Positions 1 to 7,425 of a DNA stretch of 64,000 bases are shown here, one piece after another (position 1 is the first letter of the stretch; every line of letters starts with the position of its first letter). Location of the stretch: assembly GCF_002215035.1 (NCBI RefSeq), contig NZ_NKFP01000001.1:679501-743500 (forward strand). The letters run 5' to 3'. The DNA is from Leptolyngbya ohadii IS1. GTDB lineage: Bacteria > Cyanobacteriota > Cyanobacteriia > Elainellales > Elainellaceae. The notes beneath the pieces were generated by a model. The model saw nothing but the letters and a program-made list of their open reading frames with translations, ran no database searches and was not told the DNA's origin. The position numbers and the translations under genes are program-made.

Positions 1-77
1 CCCACAATCCCACACATGCATCTCTCCTTATTATGTGCCTGCTCATTCTCCGATCGCTCAATTCCTGGTTTGCAAAA

Positions 78-1637
78 TTAGCTTTTCTGTTCCTGCAACT
101 GCATCAGCGCCAGCTTGTTGATTTTGCCGTTTGCACTCTTTGGTAATTCTGTGCATAGCTCGATCGATCGAGGAATCATATACTCTTCCAGATGCGATCG
201 ACAATGGCGTAACAGATCGGCAACAGTCAGCGAAGCATCAGCAGTCAGAACCACAAAGGCTTTGATCGCCTGCCCCAACACTGGATCGGGAACACCCATC
301 ACAGCGGCTTCCTGCACACCTTCCAGACCGTACAAGACCTGTTCGACCTCCTTAGGGGAAACCTTTTCGCCCCGGCTTTTGATAACGTCGTCCTTACGCG
401 CTACAAAGTAGAAAAATCCGGCTTCATCGCGCCTGAATAAATCGCCTGTGTAGCAAACTCGCTCACCGGGTAATGAACTGACCCGAAAGCGGAGTGCCGT
501 CTGTTCTGGCGCATTCCAGTAGCCCCGCATGACGTGCCGACCTCGGACAACCAGTTCTCCAACCTGCCCCGCCGCAAGCCGCTGTCCCTGTTCATCTTCG
601 ATCCAGGCTTCTGTACCAGGAATTGGAATGCCTACTGAACCTGGTCGCAGGTCTAGCTGCTCTGGCGGCAAATAGAGCGTGCGCTTTGTCTCCGTGAGTC
701 CGTACATCGAGAACAGAGTTGCCCAGGGAAATCGATCGCGAATGGCAGCAATATGGGCAGGAGGTAGCGCAGCAGCAGTATTGGTGAGATAGCGGAGGCT
801 GGACAGATCATACTGGCTCAGATCCATCTGAAGCAGCAGAGTAAAGACTGTGGGAACGCCTGGAAATCCAGTTACTTGCTCTGCTTCGATCCGTTTCAGA
901 ATCATTGCAGGGTAGGTAAATCCCTTTTCTAAAACCAGCGTGCCGCCAAATTGAAATACCATCAGCAGCTGATACAACCCGTAATCGAACGATAACGGCA
1001 GCAGCCCAATCACAATATCAGATTCGATATTGCCTAAATATTGAGTAATAGAACTTGCCGCAAACACCACATTGCTGTGGTCGCACATGACACCCTTCGG
1101 TTCTCCGGTACTGCCAGAGGTATAAATCAGACAGGCAAGATCGACATCAATGTTAATCGAATCGGGGCGAGTTTCAGCATAATCTGCCTGAATGGCATCA
1201 TAGCCAACACAAGAGCTGGGGCAGGAATCATCTAGAAGCGGTTTCGGCAGCGAAGTCAACACCGCCATTTTTAGCGATGGAACGAGCCGCATGAACTGAT
1301 GAACTGCCGCAATTTGCTGACCGCTCGTGATCAAAACCCGTGCCCCGCAATCCTTGAGAATATAGGCGCATTTGTCAAATTTCGTACTGGCGTTAATTGG
1401 GACAAAAACACCGCCCGCCTTCAGCGTTGCAAAAATGCCGATCGCTAGCTCTATACAGTTCGGGAGATACAGCGCCACGCGATCGCCACGCTGCAAGCCT
1501 TGTGACCTGAGGGCATTGGCAAGTCGATTGGCTTGAGCTTCAATATCGGCATAGGTGAGCCTTTGTCCATCGCAGATGAGAGCAACTTTGTGTGGCAATC
1601 GATCGGCGCTTTTCTCAAGAAACTGGTGTACCAGCAT
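78..1637 (-). CDS. Acyl-CoA ligase (AMP-forming), exosortase-A-system type
   Basis: Predicted to activate a carboxylic acid as acyl-adenylate and pass it to CoA or to the adjacent carrier protein. The 519-residue protein has the ANL-superfamily layout: N-terminal opening MLVHQFLEKSADRLPHKVAL, the P-loop-like YTSGSTGEPKGV near residue 172, an MYGLTET adenine motif near 313, YTGDLFR near 400 and the C-terminal catalytic lysine in SANGKINK near 507. The N-terminus and length resemble ligases found in exosortase-A / PEP-CTERM polysaccharide loci (family knowledge). The ATG is preceded by GGAG at 7 nt. It is the last gene of a leftward operon that begins with a priming sugar transferase and lies just downstream of an acyl carrier protein gene, so it probably loads that carrier. 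The substrate is unknown; a D-alanine-ligase-like (DltA) role is an alternative. Confidence 0.87.
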   Translation of the reverse strand: MLVHQFLEKSADRLPHKVALICDGQRLTYADIEAQANRLANALRSQGLQRGDRVALYLPNCIELAIGIFATLKAGGVFVPINASTKFDKCAYILKDCGARVLITSGQQIAAVHQFMRLVPSLKMAVLTSLPKPLLDDSCPSSCVGYDAIQADYAETRPDSINIDVDLACLIYTSGSTGEPKGVMCDHSNVVFAASSITQYLGNIESDIVIGLLPLSFDYGLYQLLMVFQFGGTLVLEKGFTYPAMILKRIEAEQVTGFPGVPTVFTLLLQMDLSQYDLSSLRYLTNTAAALPPAHIAAIRDRFPWATLFSMYGLTETKRTLYLPPEQLDLRPGSVGIPIPGTEAWIEDEQGQRLAAGQVGELVVRGRHVMRGYWNAPEQTALRFRVSSLPGERVCYTGDLFRRDEAGFFYFVARKDDVIKSRGEKVSPKEVEQVLYGLEGVQEAAVMGVPDPVLGQAIKAFVVLTADASLTVADLLRHCRSHLEEYMIPRSIELCTELPKSANGKINKLALMQLQEQKS

Positions 1638-1692
1638 AGAACGGCTCCAGGCAATTTCTGCTAACGGTGCAATTCCAATTCAATCTCGAAAT

Positions 1693-1956
1693 TCAGGCAG
1701 CAATCTGTTGCTTACTCTGAACAAAATCAGACATCTGACGAATCGAGTCGAAGTGCTCTGGAATAATTTCGTGATCGGCAACCTGGATTCCAAATCGCTG
1801 TTCCAGAAATACGACGAGTTCCATCACATTCATAGAGTCGAGAACACCATTTTCCATAAAGGAATCTGTGTCTTCATAGGGATAGCTTGTGCTGAACAGA
1901 ATTGTTTCTGCGATATGCTGCCGCAGGATTTCTGCAACTGGTTTCTCTACTGGCAT
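1693..1956 (-). CDS. Acyl carrier protein
   Basis: An 87-residue phosphopantetheine carrier. The attachment serine lies in GVLDSMNVMEL, the classic DSM/DSL context at the start of helix II, followed by an acidic helix VVFLEQRFGIQV. The start at 1956 is chosen because a strong Shine-Dalgarno (AAGGAGAT, 1965-1972 on the reverse strand) lies just upstream and overlaps the stop of the preceding gene; an upstream in-frame ATG at 2004 would overlap that gene. It is sandwiched between an uncharacterised protein and an AMP-forming ligase in an exopolysaccharide operon, so it most likely carries an acyl group for that pathway and is not the fatty-acid-synthesis ACP. A DltC-like function is possible. 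Confidence 0.88.
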   Translation of the reverse strand: MPVEKPVAEILRQHIAETILFSTSYPYEDTDSFMENGVLDSMNVMELVVFLEQRFGIQVADHEIIPEHFDSIRQMSDFVQSKQQIAA

Positions 1957-1960
1957 TTGC

Positions 1961-2965
1961 TTAAATCTCCTTGATTCTAATTGAGTAAAAGGATTGAGGA
2001 GCATTGGCTGCCCATTGGATTAAATCCTGTCTTGACCAGATGAAAATATAGCTGGTAGGAACATACTTGCCTTGCTCATATAATTGCTTTCTCCTGGCTG
2101 ATTTGCAGGTTGCATTCTCAACGTCCATCGGGCTATTGCCCCATTTGAAAGTTTTTGCGCCTCCCAGTTCTGGTATCTTTCGGAGGTATAGCAATCCTGG
2201 ACTAATCGTTTCCAGGTGGGGATCGTAAAACCAGCTTGAACCAAATACACCTTTTACCTCAGGATTTCTCCTCAGCATTTCAGCCATAATTTTAAAGAAG
2301 CGATGCCAGCCCCCCTGGTTAAATTCACTGAGCCATCTAGGGTCAAGGTGAACGTGATAGAAAGGCGAATTGCTTCCCATCTTTGTTAGATAAAAAAAGC
2401 TGGACTGAAGAAACTGGCTTAAACCCTGATTCAGGATAAATCTTCTGGAAATGCCCAACAGTTCGACAACCTGCGCTCCCACTGGAAATACTCTCAGGCT
2501 GCAAATTCCCAGATCCTTGAGAAACAGATCATTACTATAATCATAATAATCAATATTTTGATAGGAAACATCCTTAGAAGTCTGAGCAATGAGATTCTCA
2601 AATACCCAGCTAAAATGTCTCTTGTAAAACCAAATTACCTCTTCCGGATAATTTGCCTTCGGTAGCAGCCTGACTGATCTTTGAATGAGAACAGCTAACG
2701 CTAATCTTTGGTAAAGCGCTACTGCTTCCTGACCATAGTTTGACTGAATGAAACTCACTCGATCGCTCAATTCTTGAGGTATGCAGTAATAGCCAGACGT
2801 GCGCGGCAAGGACTGAATACTTTCCTGATAAAGCGTTTCCGGACAATTGATCAGTATTTCTCGATCAATCCGGTTTATAGCTTGCCTGAGTGTCCCAACT
2901 TCGTAGGAAAGTGCTTCCTGATTGGTTATCTCATTCTCTTGCTGCTTCATTCCCAAATCGTTCAT
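1961..2965 (-). CDS. Unknown protein of the acyl ligase/ACP cassette, possible acyltransferase
   Basis: I do not recognise a named family with certainty. The 334-residue protein is soluble, without signal peptide or membrane segments. Its second half has a dense block of conserved-looking residues: FYHVHLDPR near 215, GGWHRFF, GVFGSSWFYDP near 250, SPGLLYLR and a C-terminal LYEQGKYVPTSY. Proteins with this FGxxWFYDP...SPxLxYLR signature occur, as far as I recall, near exosortase/PEP-CTERM polysaccharide loci in proteobacteria. Its stop lies 5 bp before the ACP start, so the two are translationally coupled. By context it may take an acyl group from the ACP, in the manner of a GNAT-like N-acyltransferase; that is inference. 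The start at 2965 is an ATG; a TTG lies two codons upstream. Confidence 0.6.
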   Translation of the reverse strand: MNDLGMKQQENEITNQEALSYEVGTLRQAINRIDREILINCPETLYQESIQSLPRTSGYYCIPQELSDRVSFIQSNYGQEAVALYQRLALAVLIQRSVRLLPKANYPEEVIWFYKRHFSWVFENLIAQTSKDVSYQNIDYYDYSNDLFLKDLGICSLRVFPVGAQVVELLGISRRFILNQGLSQFLQSSFFYLTKMGSNSPFYHVHLDPRWLSEFNQGGWHRFFKIMAEMLRRNPEVKGVFGSSWFYDPHLETISPGLLYLRKIPELGGAKTFKWGNSPMDVENATCKSARRKQLYEQGKYVPTSYIFIWSRQDLIQWAANAPQSFYSIRIKEI

Positions 2966-3015
2966 ACTCAATTTCTGTTTTATGCTAAAACGATCGTTAC
3001 AGTAGCCGAGTATTT

Positions 3016-3921
3016 TTAATTCCTTAAGGGGCGAAAATGCCAGCTAGGTTTTCCCTTCGCATCCACACAGGCAAGCCACCGATCAGAATCAATTGGATGC
3101 AAATCAACATGATGCATTCCTACAGCATTCCACCCAGAATCGCTTGCGCTCAGCATCGGTTCTCCTTCAAACATTTGTCGCTCAGCATAGTGAGTTGGTG
3201 TGAGCGATGTAATTTCAAAGGCGTAAACCTGACGACCGTAGATTGACTGATCATCCTGGGCGAAACGAATCAATCGCTGACCCAGTTCCAAAAGCCGACC
3301 TGCGGGTCTAGCAAAACGAGCGTTGCCTTCAATAATTGGACTATCAGGATGCTCCTGCCACTCGCCTAGAAGGTCTTCGGCATAGTACAAACGCAGAACA
3401 TCATTTGACGTAGTTGAGGAAAATAGCCACCAAAAATGATTGGAGCGAATCAGGCTGGAATCGACATGATCCATTCCTTTTAATAGTGTCTTTTCAAATA
3501 CCCATCGATCGGGAAAGGGATCGGCTTTGTACAACCGTGCTTCGTTGATCTGATAGGTTTCTGGAACCATGTAATATTCATTATTCCAGTGAAAAACATA
3601 GGGATAGGAAAGGTGAAACGGCTCATCTAGAACGATCTGGTGATAAGTCCAGTGAAATCCGTCTAGACTGCTTGCCAGCGCAATTTTGCCTAACCCGTCG
3701 ATCGCGTTCAATGCCTCAAAAAACATATACCATCGATCGTCTTTTCGGAGCATAAACGGGTCTGCGACGAATTCGGCGCTAATATCGGTAACGTTTCTGG
3801 CAGTGAGAACTGGATTTCGCGCCTGAGCAGGTGGCTTTAGCACAAGCAAATCATTGGCTTCATAAACGCCGATCGACCAGCTTTCACTTTTACGAATGAA
3901 CCTTTTAATGAACTGCTTCAT
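3016..3921 (-). CDS. GINT1-type beta-propeller glycosyltransferase-associated protein
   Basis: A 301-residue protein resembling the N-terminal five-bladed propeller domain of glucosamine inositolphosphorylceramide transferase 1-like proteins. Visible signatures are the repeated propeller strands FVADPFMLRKDDRWYMFFEA, ASSLDGFHW, LSYPYVFHWNNEYYMVPET, DHVDSSLIRSNHFWWLFSS, and the closing MHHVDLHPID. The family is related to GH43/GH68-like folds and in bacteria is found in polysaccharide loci, sometimes fused to formyltransferase or glycosyltransferase domains. Here it stands alone between galE and the acyl cassette. It probably binds or modifies a sugar chain on the cytoplasmic side, since no signal peptide is seen. 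The precise reaction is not known. Confidence 0.7.
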   Translation of the reverse strand: MKQFIKRFIRKSESWSIGVYEANDLLVLKPPAQARNPVLTARNVTDISAEFVADPFMLRKDDRWYMFFEALNAIDGLGKIALASSLDGFHWTYHQIVLDEPFHLSYPYVFHWNNEYYMVPETYQINEARLYKADPFPDRWVFEKTLLKGMDHVDSSLIRSNHFWWLFSSTTSNDVLRLYYAEDLLGEWQEHPDSPIIEGNARFARPAGRLLELGQRLIRFAQDDQSIYGRQVYAFEITSLTPTHYAERQMFEGEPMLSASDSGWNAVGMHHVDLHPIDSDRWLACVDAKGKPSWHFRPLRN

Positions 3922-3968
3922 AAGAACAATCTCTTCGGGCGAGCGGTAGGCTTCATAGCGGTAGATTG

Positions 3969-4028
3969 AAGCTTTATGAATTCAAGCTTTATGGATTGAG
4001 GCTTTATAAATTCAAGCTTTATGAATTG
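3969..4028. repeat. Four tandem copies of a 15-bp unit
   Basis: AAGCTTTATGAATTC-like units follow each other without gaps at 3969, 3984, 3999 and 4014, differing at one to three positions. They lie in the gap between galE and the GINT1-type gene, are non-coding, and belong to a wider class of short tandem duplications seen in gaps of this window. Confidence 0.9.
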
Positions 4029-4049
4029 AGAATTTACGGATTAAGGCTC

Positions 4050-5087
4050 TTATGAGGCAGCGGACATTGCTAGAGAAAGGCTGCGTTGCTGGTTGAGTGA
4101 TTCGGTTTTGCGCCGCATTTCCCACTCCAAAGTCGATCGAATAATCGTATCTAGATCATCGTATAGGGGTCTCCAGCCTAGAATGGACTGAATCCGATCG
4201 GCACAGGCAACCACAGATGCCGGATCTCCCGGTCGGCGATCGGTTTTGATCACTGGAAAATCGACCTGAGCGATTGCCCTGACGCGATCAATGACCTGCT
4301 GCACGCTGTGCCCCCGTCCATAGCCACAATTCAAAACCTGGCTCTCGCCCCCCTGTTTCAGATAGCGCAGAGCCGCTACATGGGCAGAAGCCAGATCTTC
4401 AACGTGGATGTAATCGCGAATCGCAGTGCCATCGGGCGTAGGAAAATCGGTACCAAAAATGTTGAGCTTCGATCGCCGACGGAGTGCTGCATCACAGGCA
4501 AGCCGAATCAGCTGCGTTGCATCCTCCACCATCGACCCTAAATTGCCGCGTGGGTCAGCACCTGCGACATTAAAATAGCGCAGAATGACATAGCGCAGCG
4601 ACGAAATTGCCCCCTGATCGCGAAGCAGCCACTCGCTCATCAGCTTCGAGCGTCCATAGGGATTAATCGGCGCAGTTTCTGCGGTTTCTCGCACTGGATT
4701 TTCTTTCGGTTCCCCATACACCGCTGCCGTACTCGAAAAGATCAGCTGGTTTACCCCCATAGCGCTACAGCAGCGTAGCAGGTTCAGGGTGTTGCGCGTG
4801 TTGTTGGCATAATACTCCAGTGGGCGAGAGACTGACTCTGGCGCGATTAAACTTGCTGCAAAATGAAGCACTGTATCAAAGTGGTGCTGAGCAAATACCT
4901 GATATAGCTTATCGATATCTGCCAGATCCCCTCTAATTAATTCCCCGTAGAGCACAGCGGTCGGAGAGCCAGTCGAACAGTTATCGTAAACTACAACGTC
5001 ATACCCCGCTTCACCCAACTGCTGCACCACATGAGAACCAATGTATCCGGCACCACCCGTCACTAAAACTTTTTTTCGATCCATCAT
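4050..5087 (-). CDS. galE: UDP-glucose 4-epimerase
   Basis: Interconverts UDP-glucose and UDP-galactose in the cytoplasm, supplying precursors for the exopolysaccharide locus. The 345-residue protein is an extended short-chain dehydrogenase: NAD-binding VTGGAGYIGSHVV at residues 8-20, the catalytic Tyr/Lys in NPYGRSKLMSE near 148-158, the FSSTAAVYG serine/threonine segment, YFNVAGADPRG and GTAIRDYIHVEDLA. Length is normal for GalE. The ATGATG start overlaps the end of the upstream sugar-transferase gene by 4 bp, indicating translational coupling. Some close homologues act on other UDP-sugars (UDP-GlcNAc or UDP-xylose), and substrate range cannot be told from the sequence. Confidence 0.93.
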   Translation of the reverse strand: MMDRKKVLVTGGAGYIGSHVVQQLGEAGYDVVVYDNCSTGSPTAVLYGELIRGDLADIDKLYQVFAQHHFDTVLHFAASLIAPESVSRPLEYYANNTRNTLNLLRCCSAMGVNQLIFSSTAAVYGEPKENPVRETAETAPINPYGRSKLMSEWLLRDQGAISSLRYVILRYFNVAGADPRGNLGSMVEDATQLIRLACDAALRRRSKLNIFGTDFPTPDGTAIRDYIHVEDLASAHVAALRYLKQGGESQVLNCGYGRGHSVQQVIDRVRAIAQVDFPVIKTDRRPGDPASVVACADRIQSILGWRPLYDDLDTIIRSTLEWEMRRKTESLNQQRSLSLAMSAAS

Positions 5088-6526
5088 CTTCCCTTACCCA
5101 AAAAAACGACTCGGATTGTTTTAAACAGAATTTGCAGATCGAGCCAGAGCGAATAATTCTTGATGTAATAAAGGTCGTAGGATAACTTTTCGTAAGCATC
5201 TTCGATCGATGCACCATAGGGATACAAAACCTGCGCCCAACCTGTAATCCCTGGCTTTACTAGATAGCGCAGATTGTAGTAAGGAATTTGAGCGGCTAGC
5301 TTTGCATCAAACTCTGGACGCTCTGGACGGGGACCAATCAAACTCATATCCCCTCGCAGCACATTCCAAAGCTGAGGCAGTTCATCAATTCGCATCAACC
5401 GCAGCCAATAACCCACTCGCGTTACGCGGGGATCGCGCTTCTGTGCCCACTGAACTCCTCCTTTTTCAGCATCCTGGCGCATGGAGCGAAATTTATAAAC
5501 GCGGAAAGGAATTCCGTTCTGTCCAGTGCGTAGCTGAGAATAGAAAATCGATCCTGGAGTTTCACAGCGTATCGCGATCGCCGTAATCAGTAAAATGGGC
5601 GATAGAAGGAGCAGAAGAAACGTGGCTGCCAACACATCAATGATGCGTTTCAGCTTAAAATTCGTGCGATTGGTCACTAGCTCAAACCCTTTACTAAAGG
5701 CAAGCCAGTTGTCCCGGAGAAACGCTGAAGGAAGCTTTTGCCAGAAAGTTTCGTAGAATTCTGGTAACTGATAAATCGGTATACCGTTGAAGCGAATTTG
5801 CATGAGTTCCTTTGCCTCCTGATTGCCCAGTTTCAGGCTGGGCGAGACAATGATTCCCGACCAGGAAAGCGAACTCCAGAAAGGCAAATCGCTCAACACG
5901 CCAACCAGAGATTGATCGTAATTGTTGGATGGACGATCGGCTGGCTGGGCGGCAGTTTCAGGGACATCCTCTAAGATGACGAGTTTGCTGTGCGGATTCC
6001 ATTTAGCGAAATCCTGTTCAAATTGTGCAGTGTCATGATCGGCTCCTAACAGTAGGCAAGAGCTATGCCTGGCGTAGGATTTGGCGATCGCTCCCGCCAG
6101 GATTCGCAGCACGGCTGACCAGATTGCAAAAATTGCTAATCCTGGTAACAGGACACTTCGCCAACTCAGGTAAGTCAAAGCAGTGGCTTGGAGCAGGTAG
6201 CTCAGGGATGTCAGCAATAGTCCTCCGACAACACAACAAATTAAAGTTCGTGCAGGAGACCATAGACCTGCGATCTGTAAATCTGGGCGATAGGCATCTC
6301 CAATGTAAAAAATTATGAGCATTACAGCCGTAATACCCAATAGGGCAATGCTGAATGTTCCTGGAACGTATCCAAACCGCAGAAAATGAGCTAGATGTAA
6401 GCTAAAAAATAGGCTGAACAGGTCACTGACCAGGAGAAAAATTGCCAGGCGTCTTGGTGTCATTAAAGAGGATGCCGGCGCTGCATACTGACGCTGCTGA
6501 AGAGAGACGGCAGGATGAGAGTTCAT
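5084..6526 (-). CDS. Undecaprenyl-phosphate sugar phosphotransferase (priming enzyme)
   Basis: Transfers a sugar-1-phosphate from a nucleotide sugar to undecaprenyl phosphate, the first membrane step of exopolysaccharide assembly. The 480-residue protein has about four N-terminal membrane segments (residues 27-150), a CoA-binding-like cytoplasmic region, and a C-terminal bacterial sugar-transferase domain beginning KRIIDVLAATFLLLLLSPIL (residue 295 on). The catalytic-type motifs FYSQLRTGQNG, VYKFRSMR, LRRIDELPQLWNV-like MRIDELPQLW, SLIGPRPERPEF and KPGITGWAQV are all present. This is the WbaP/WcaJ/CpsE family. It is the first gene of the leftward operon and overlaps galE by 4 bp. Preference for glucose- or galactose-phosphate is not decidable, though galE linkage makes galactose possible. 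Confidence 0.93.
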   Translation of the reverse strand: MNSHPAVSLQQRQYAAPASSLMTPRRLAIFLLVSDLFSLFFSLHLAHFLRFGYVPGTFSIALLGITAVMLIIFYIGDAYRPDLQIAGLWSPARTLICCVVGGLLLTSLSYLLQATALTYLSWRSVLLPGLAIFAIWSAVLRILAGAIAKSYARHSSCLLLGADHDTAQFEQDFAKWNPHSKLVILEDVPETAAQPADRPSNNYDQSLVGVLSDLPFWSSLSWSGIIVSPSLKLGNQEAKELMQIRFNGIPIYQLPEFYETFWQKLPSAFLRDNWLAFSKGFELVTNRTNFKLKRIIDVLAATFLLLLLSPILLITAIAIRCETPGSIFYSQLRTGQNGIPFRVYKFRSMRQDAEKGGVQWAQKRDPRVTRVGYWLRLMRIDELPQLWNVLRGDMSLIGPRPERPEFDAKLAAQIPYYNLRYLVKPGITGWAQVLYPYGASIEDAYEKLSYDLYYIKNYSLWLDLQILFKTIRVVFLGKGR

Positions 6527-7425
6527 AGCGATACCTTCTGTTGAAATTTCTAATATTGAAATCTCTAATCAGGTTGTTATAGACGTAGTCGCTGAGCGTT
6601 CCTGGAAGCTGTTTGAAAATGTTTCAGGTTTTACATCACCTCAAAAATTTTCCAATCCCATTTGCTGCTCCTGAGGAGCCAAGGAAGAACTTTGACACCG
6701 AAATTTTGCCTGGCTCCGCTGAGAGTAGAAGAGAAGGCAGATTAGACTAGAGGCAATAACGTCTCTAACAAATTTTTAGAGTTGTTTTATTTCAAAGCAG
6801 GGATTCTTTTCAGAAATTCTTTTCAGAAATTCTTGCGCTTTTATTGTTTCTACTTTCCAAAGCTTCAGCCAATTAATTTGGAAAGTCAAGATGTAACGAG
6901 CAGTTGTTCAGCCAAAACCAAGATAAATATGTCCTAATCCTAAATTCGCGTATTCATTCTGCTGGGCAGGTTCTAGACGACAGTAGACGACGGACAGCCT
7001 GGGTGATTTACCGATGTGTGGGCGTAGAATCCCTACACTTCTTGATCAGTTTCCGGACGAGGCTGCTATATTAGGTTAAATTTGATGCGTATACAGCGTT
7101 CACAAGTAGGTTGTGAACAAGGGGGGTGGGGGCTGCGCCCCCAGGCATGGGAACCCCTGCACCCCGTTCAAATCCTGCAAAGGATTGCTGTAGATCACGC
7201 TACGGCTTCCGAATCGTCATAAAGCAGCGGTTGCAAGAGTATAGATTTGATGCAACTTTTGATGCAACTTAAGCAACGTTAGTCAGCTAGTAATGGGATC
7301 ATTCTGCCTTTGTCGCTGTCATGCAGGCATCTTGTTCACGTGAGTAAGCCGATCGAATTCGATACATAAAAATGGGATACTCCCAACAGCAACCGGATTG
7401 AAGTTAGGTTATTAAACTTCATAGT
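6527..7425. other. Long divergent intergenic region of the exopolysaccharide locus
   Basis: About 0.9 kb without a supportable gene separates the leftward priming-transferase operon from the rightward wzc-like gene. It must contain both promoters. It holds a near-tandem triplicate of ATTCTTTTCAGAA around 6801-6835, a perfect 8-bp dyad at 7098-7118, a GC-rich hairpin at 7128-7142, and a small dyad GAAGTT/AACTTC just before the wzc start. No coding frame looked protein-like. Confidence 0.6.
7098..7142. promoter_or_regulatory. Perfect dyad followed by a GC-rich hairpin
   Basis: GTTCACAA (7098-7105) and TTGTGAAC (7111-7118) form a perfect 8-bp inverted repeat with a 5-nt spacer, the shape of an operator for a dimeric regulator. 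It is followed directly by a G run and GGGGGC-TGC-GCCCCC (7128-7142), a 6-bp stem with a 3-nt loop. It lies about 300 bp before the wzc-like start, between two divergent operons. Whether it acts as operator, attenuator or only a dispersed repeat cannot be told here. Confidence 0.45.
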
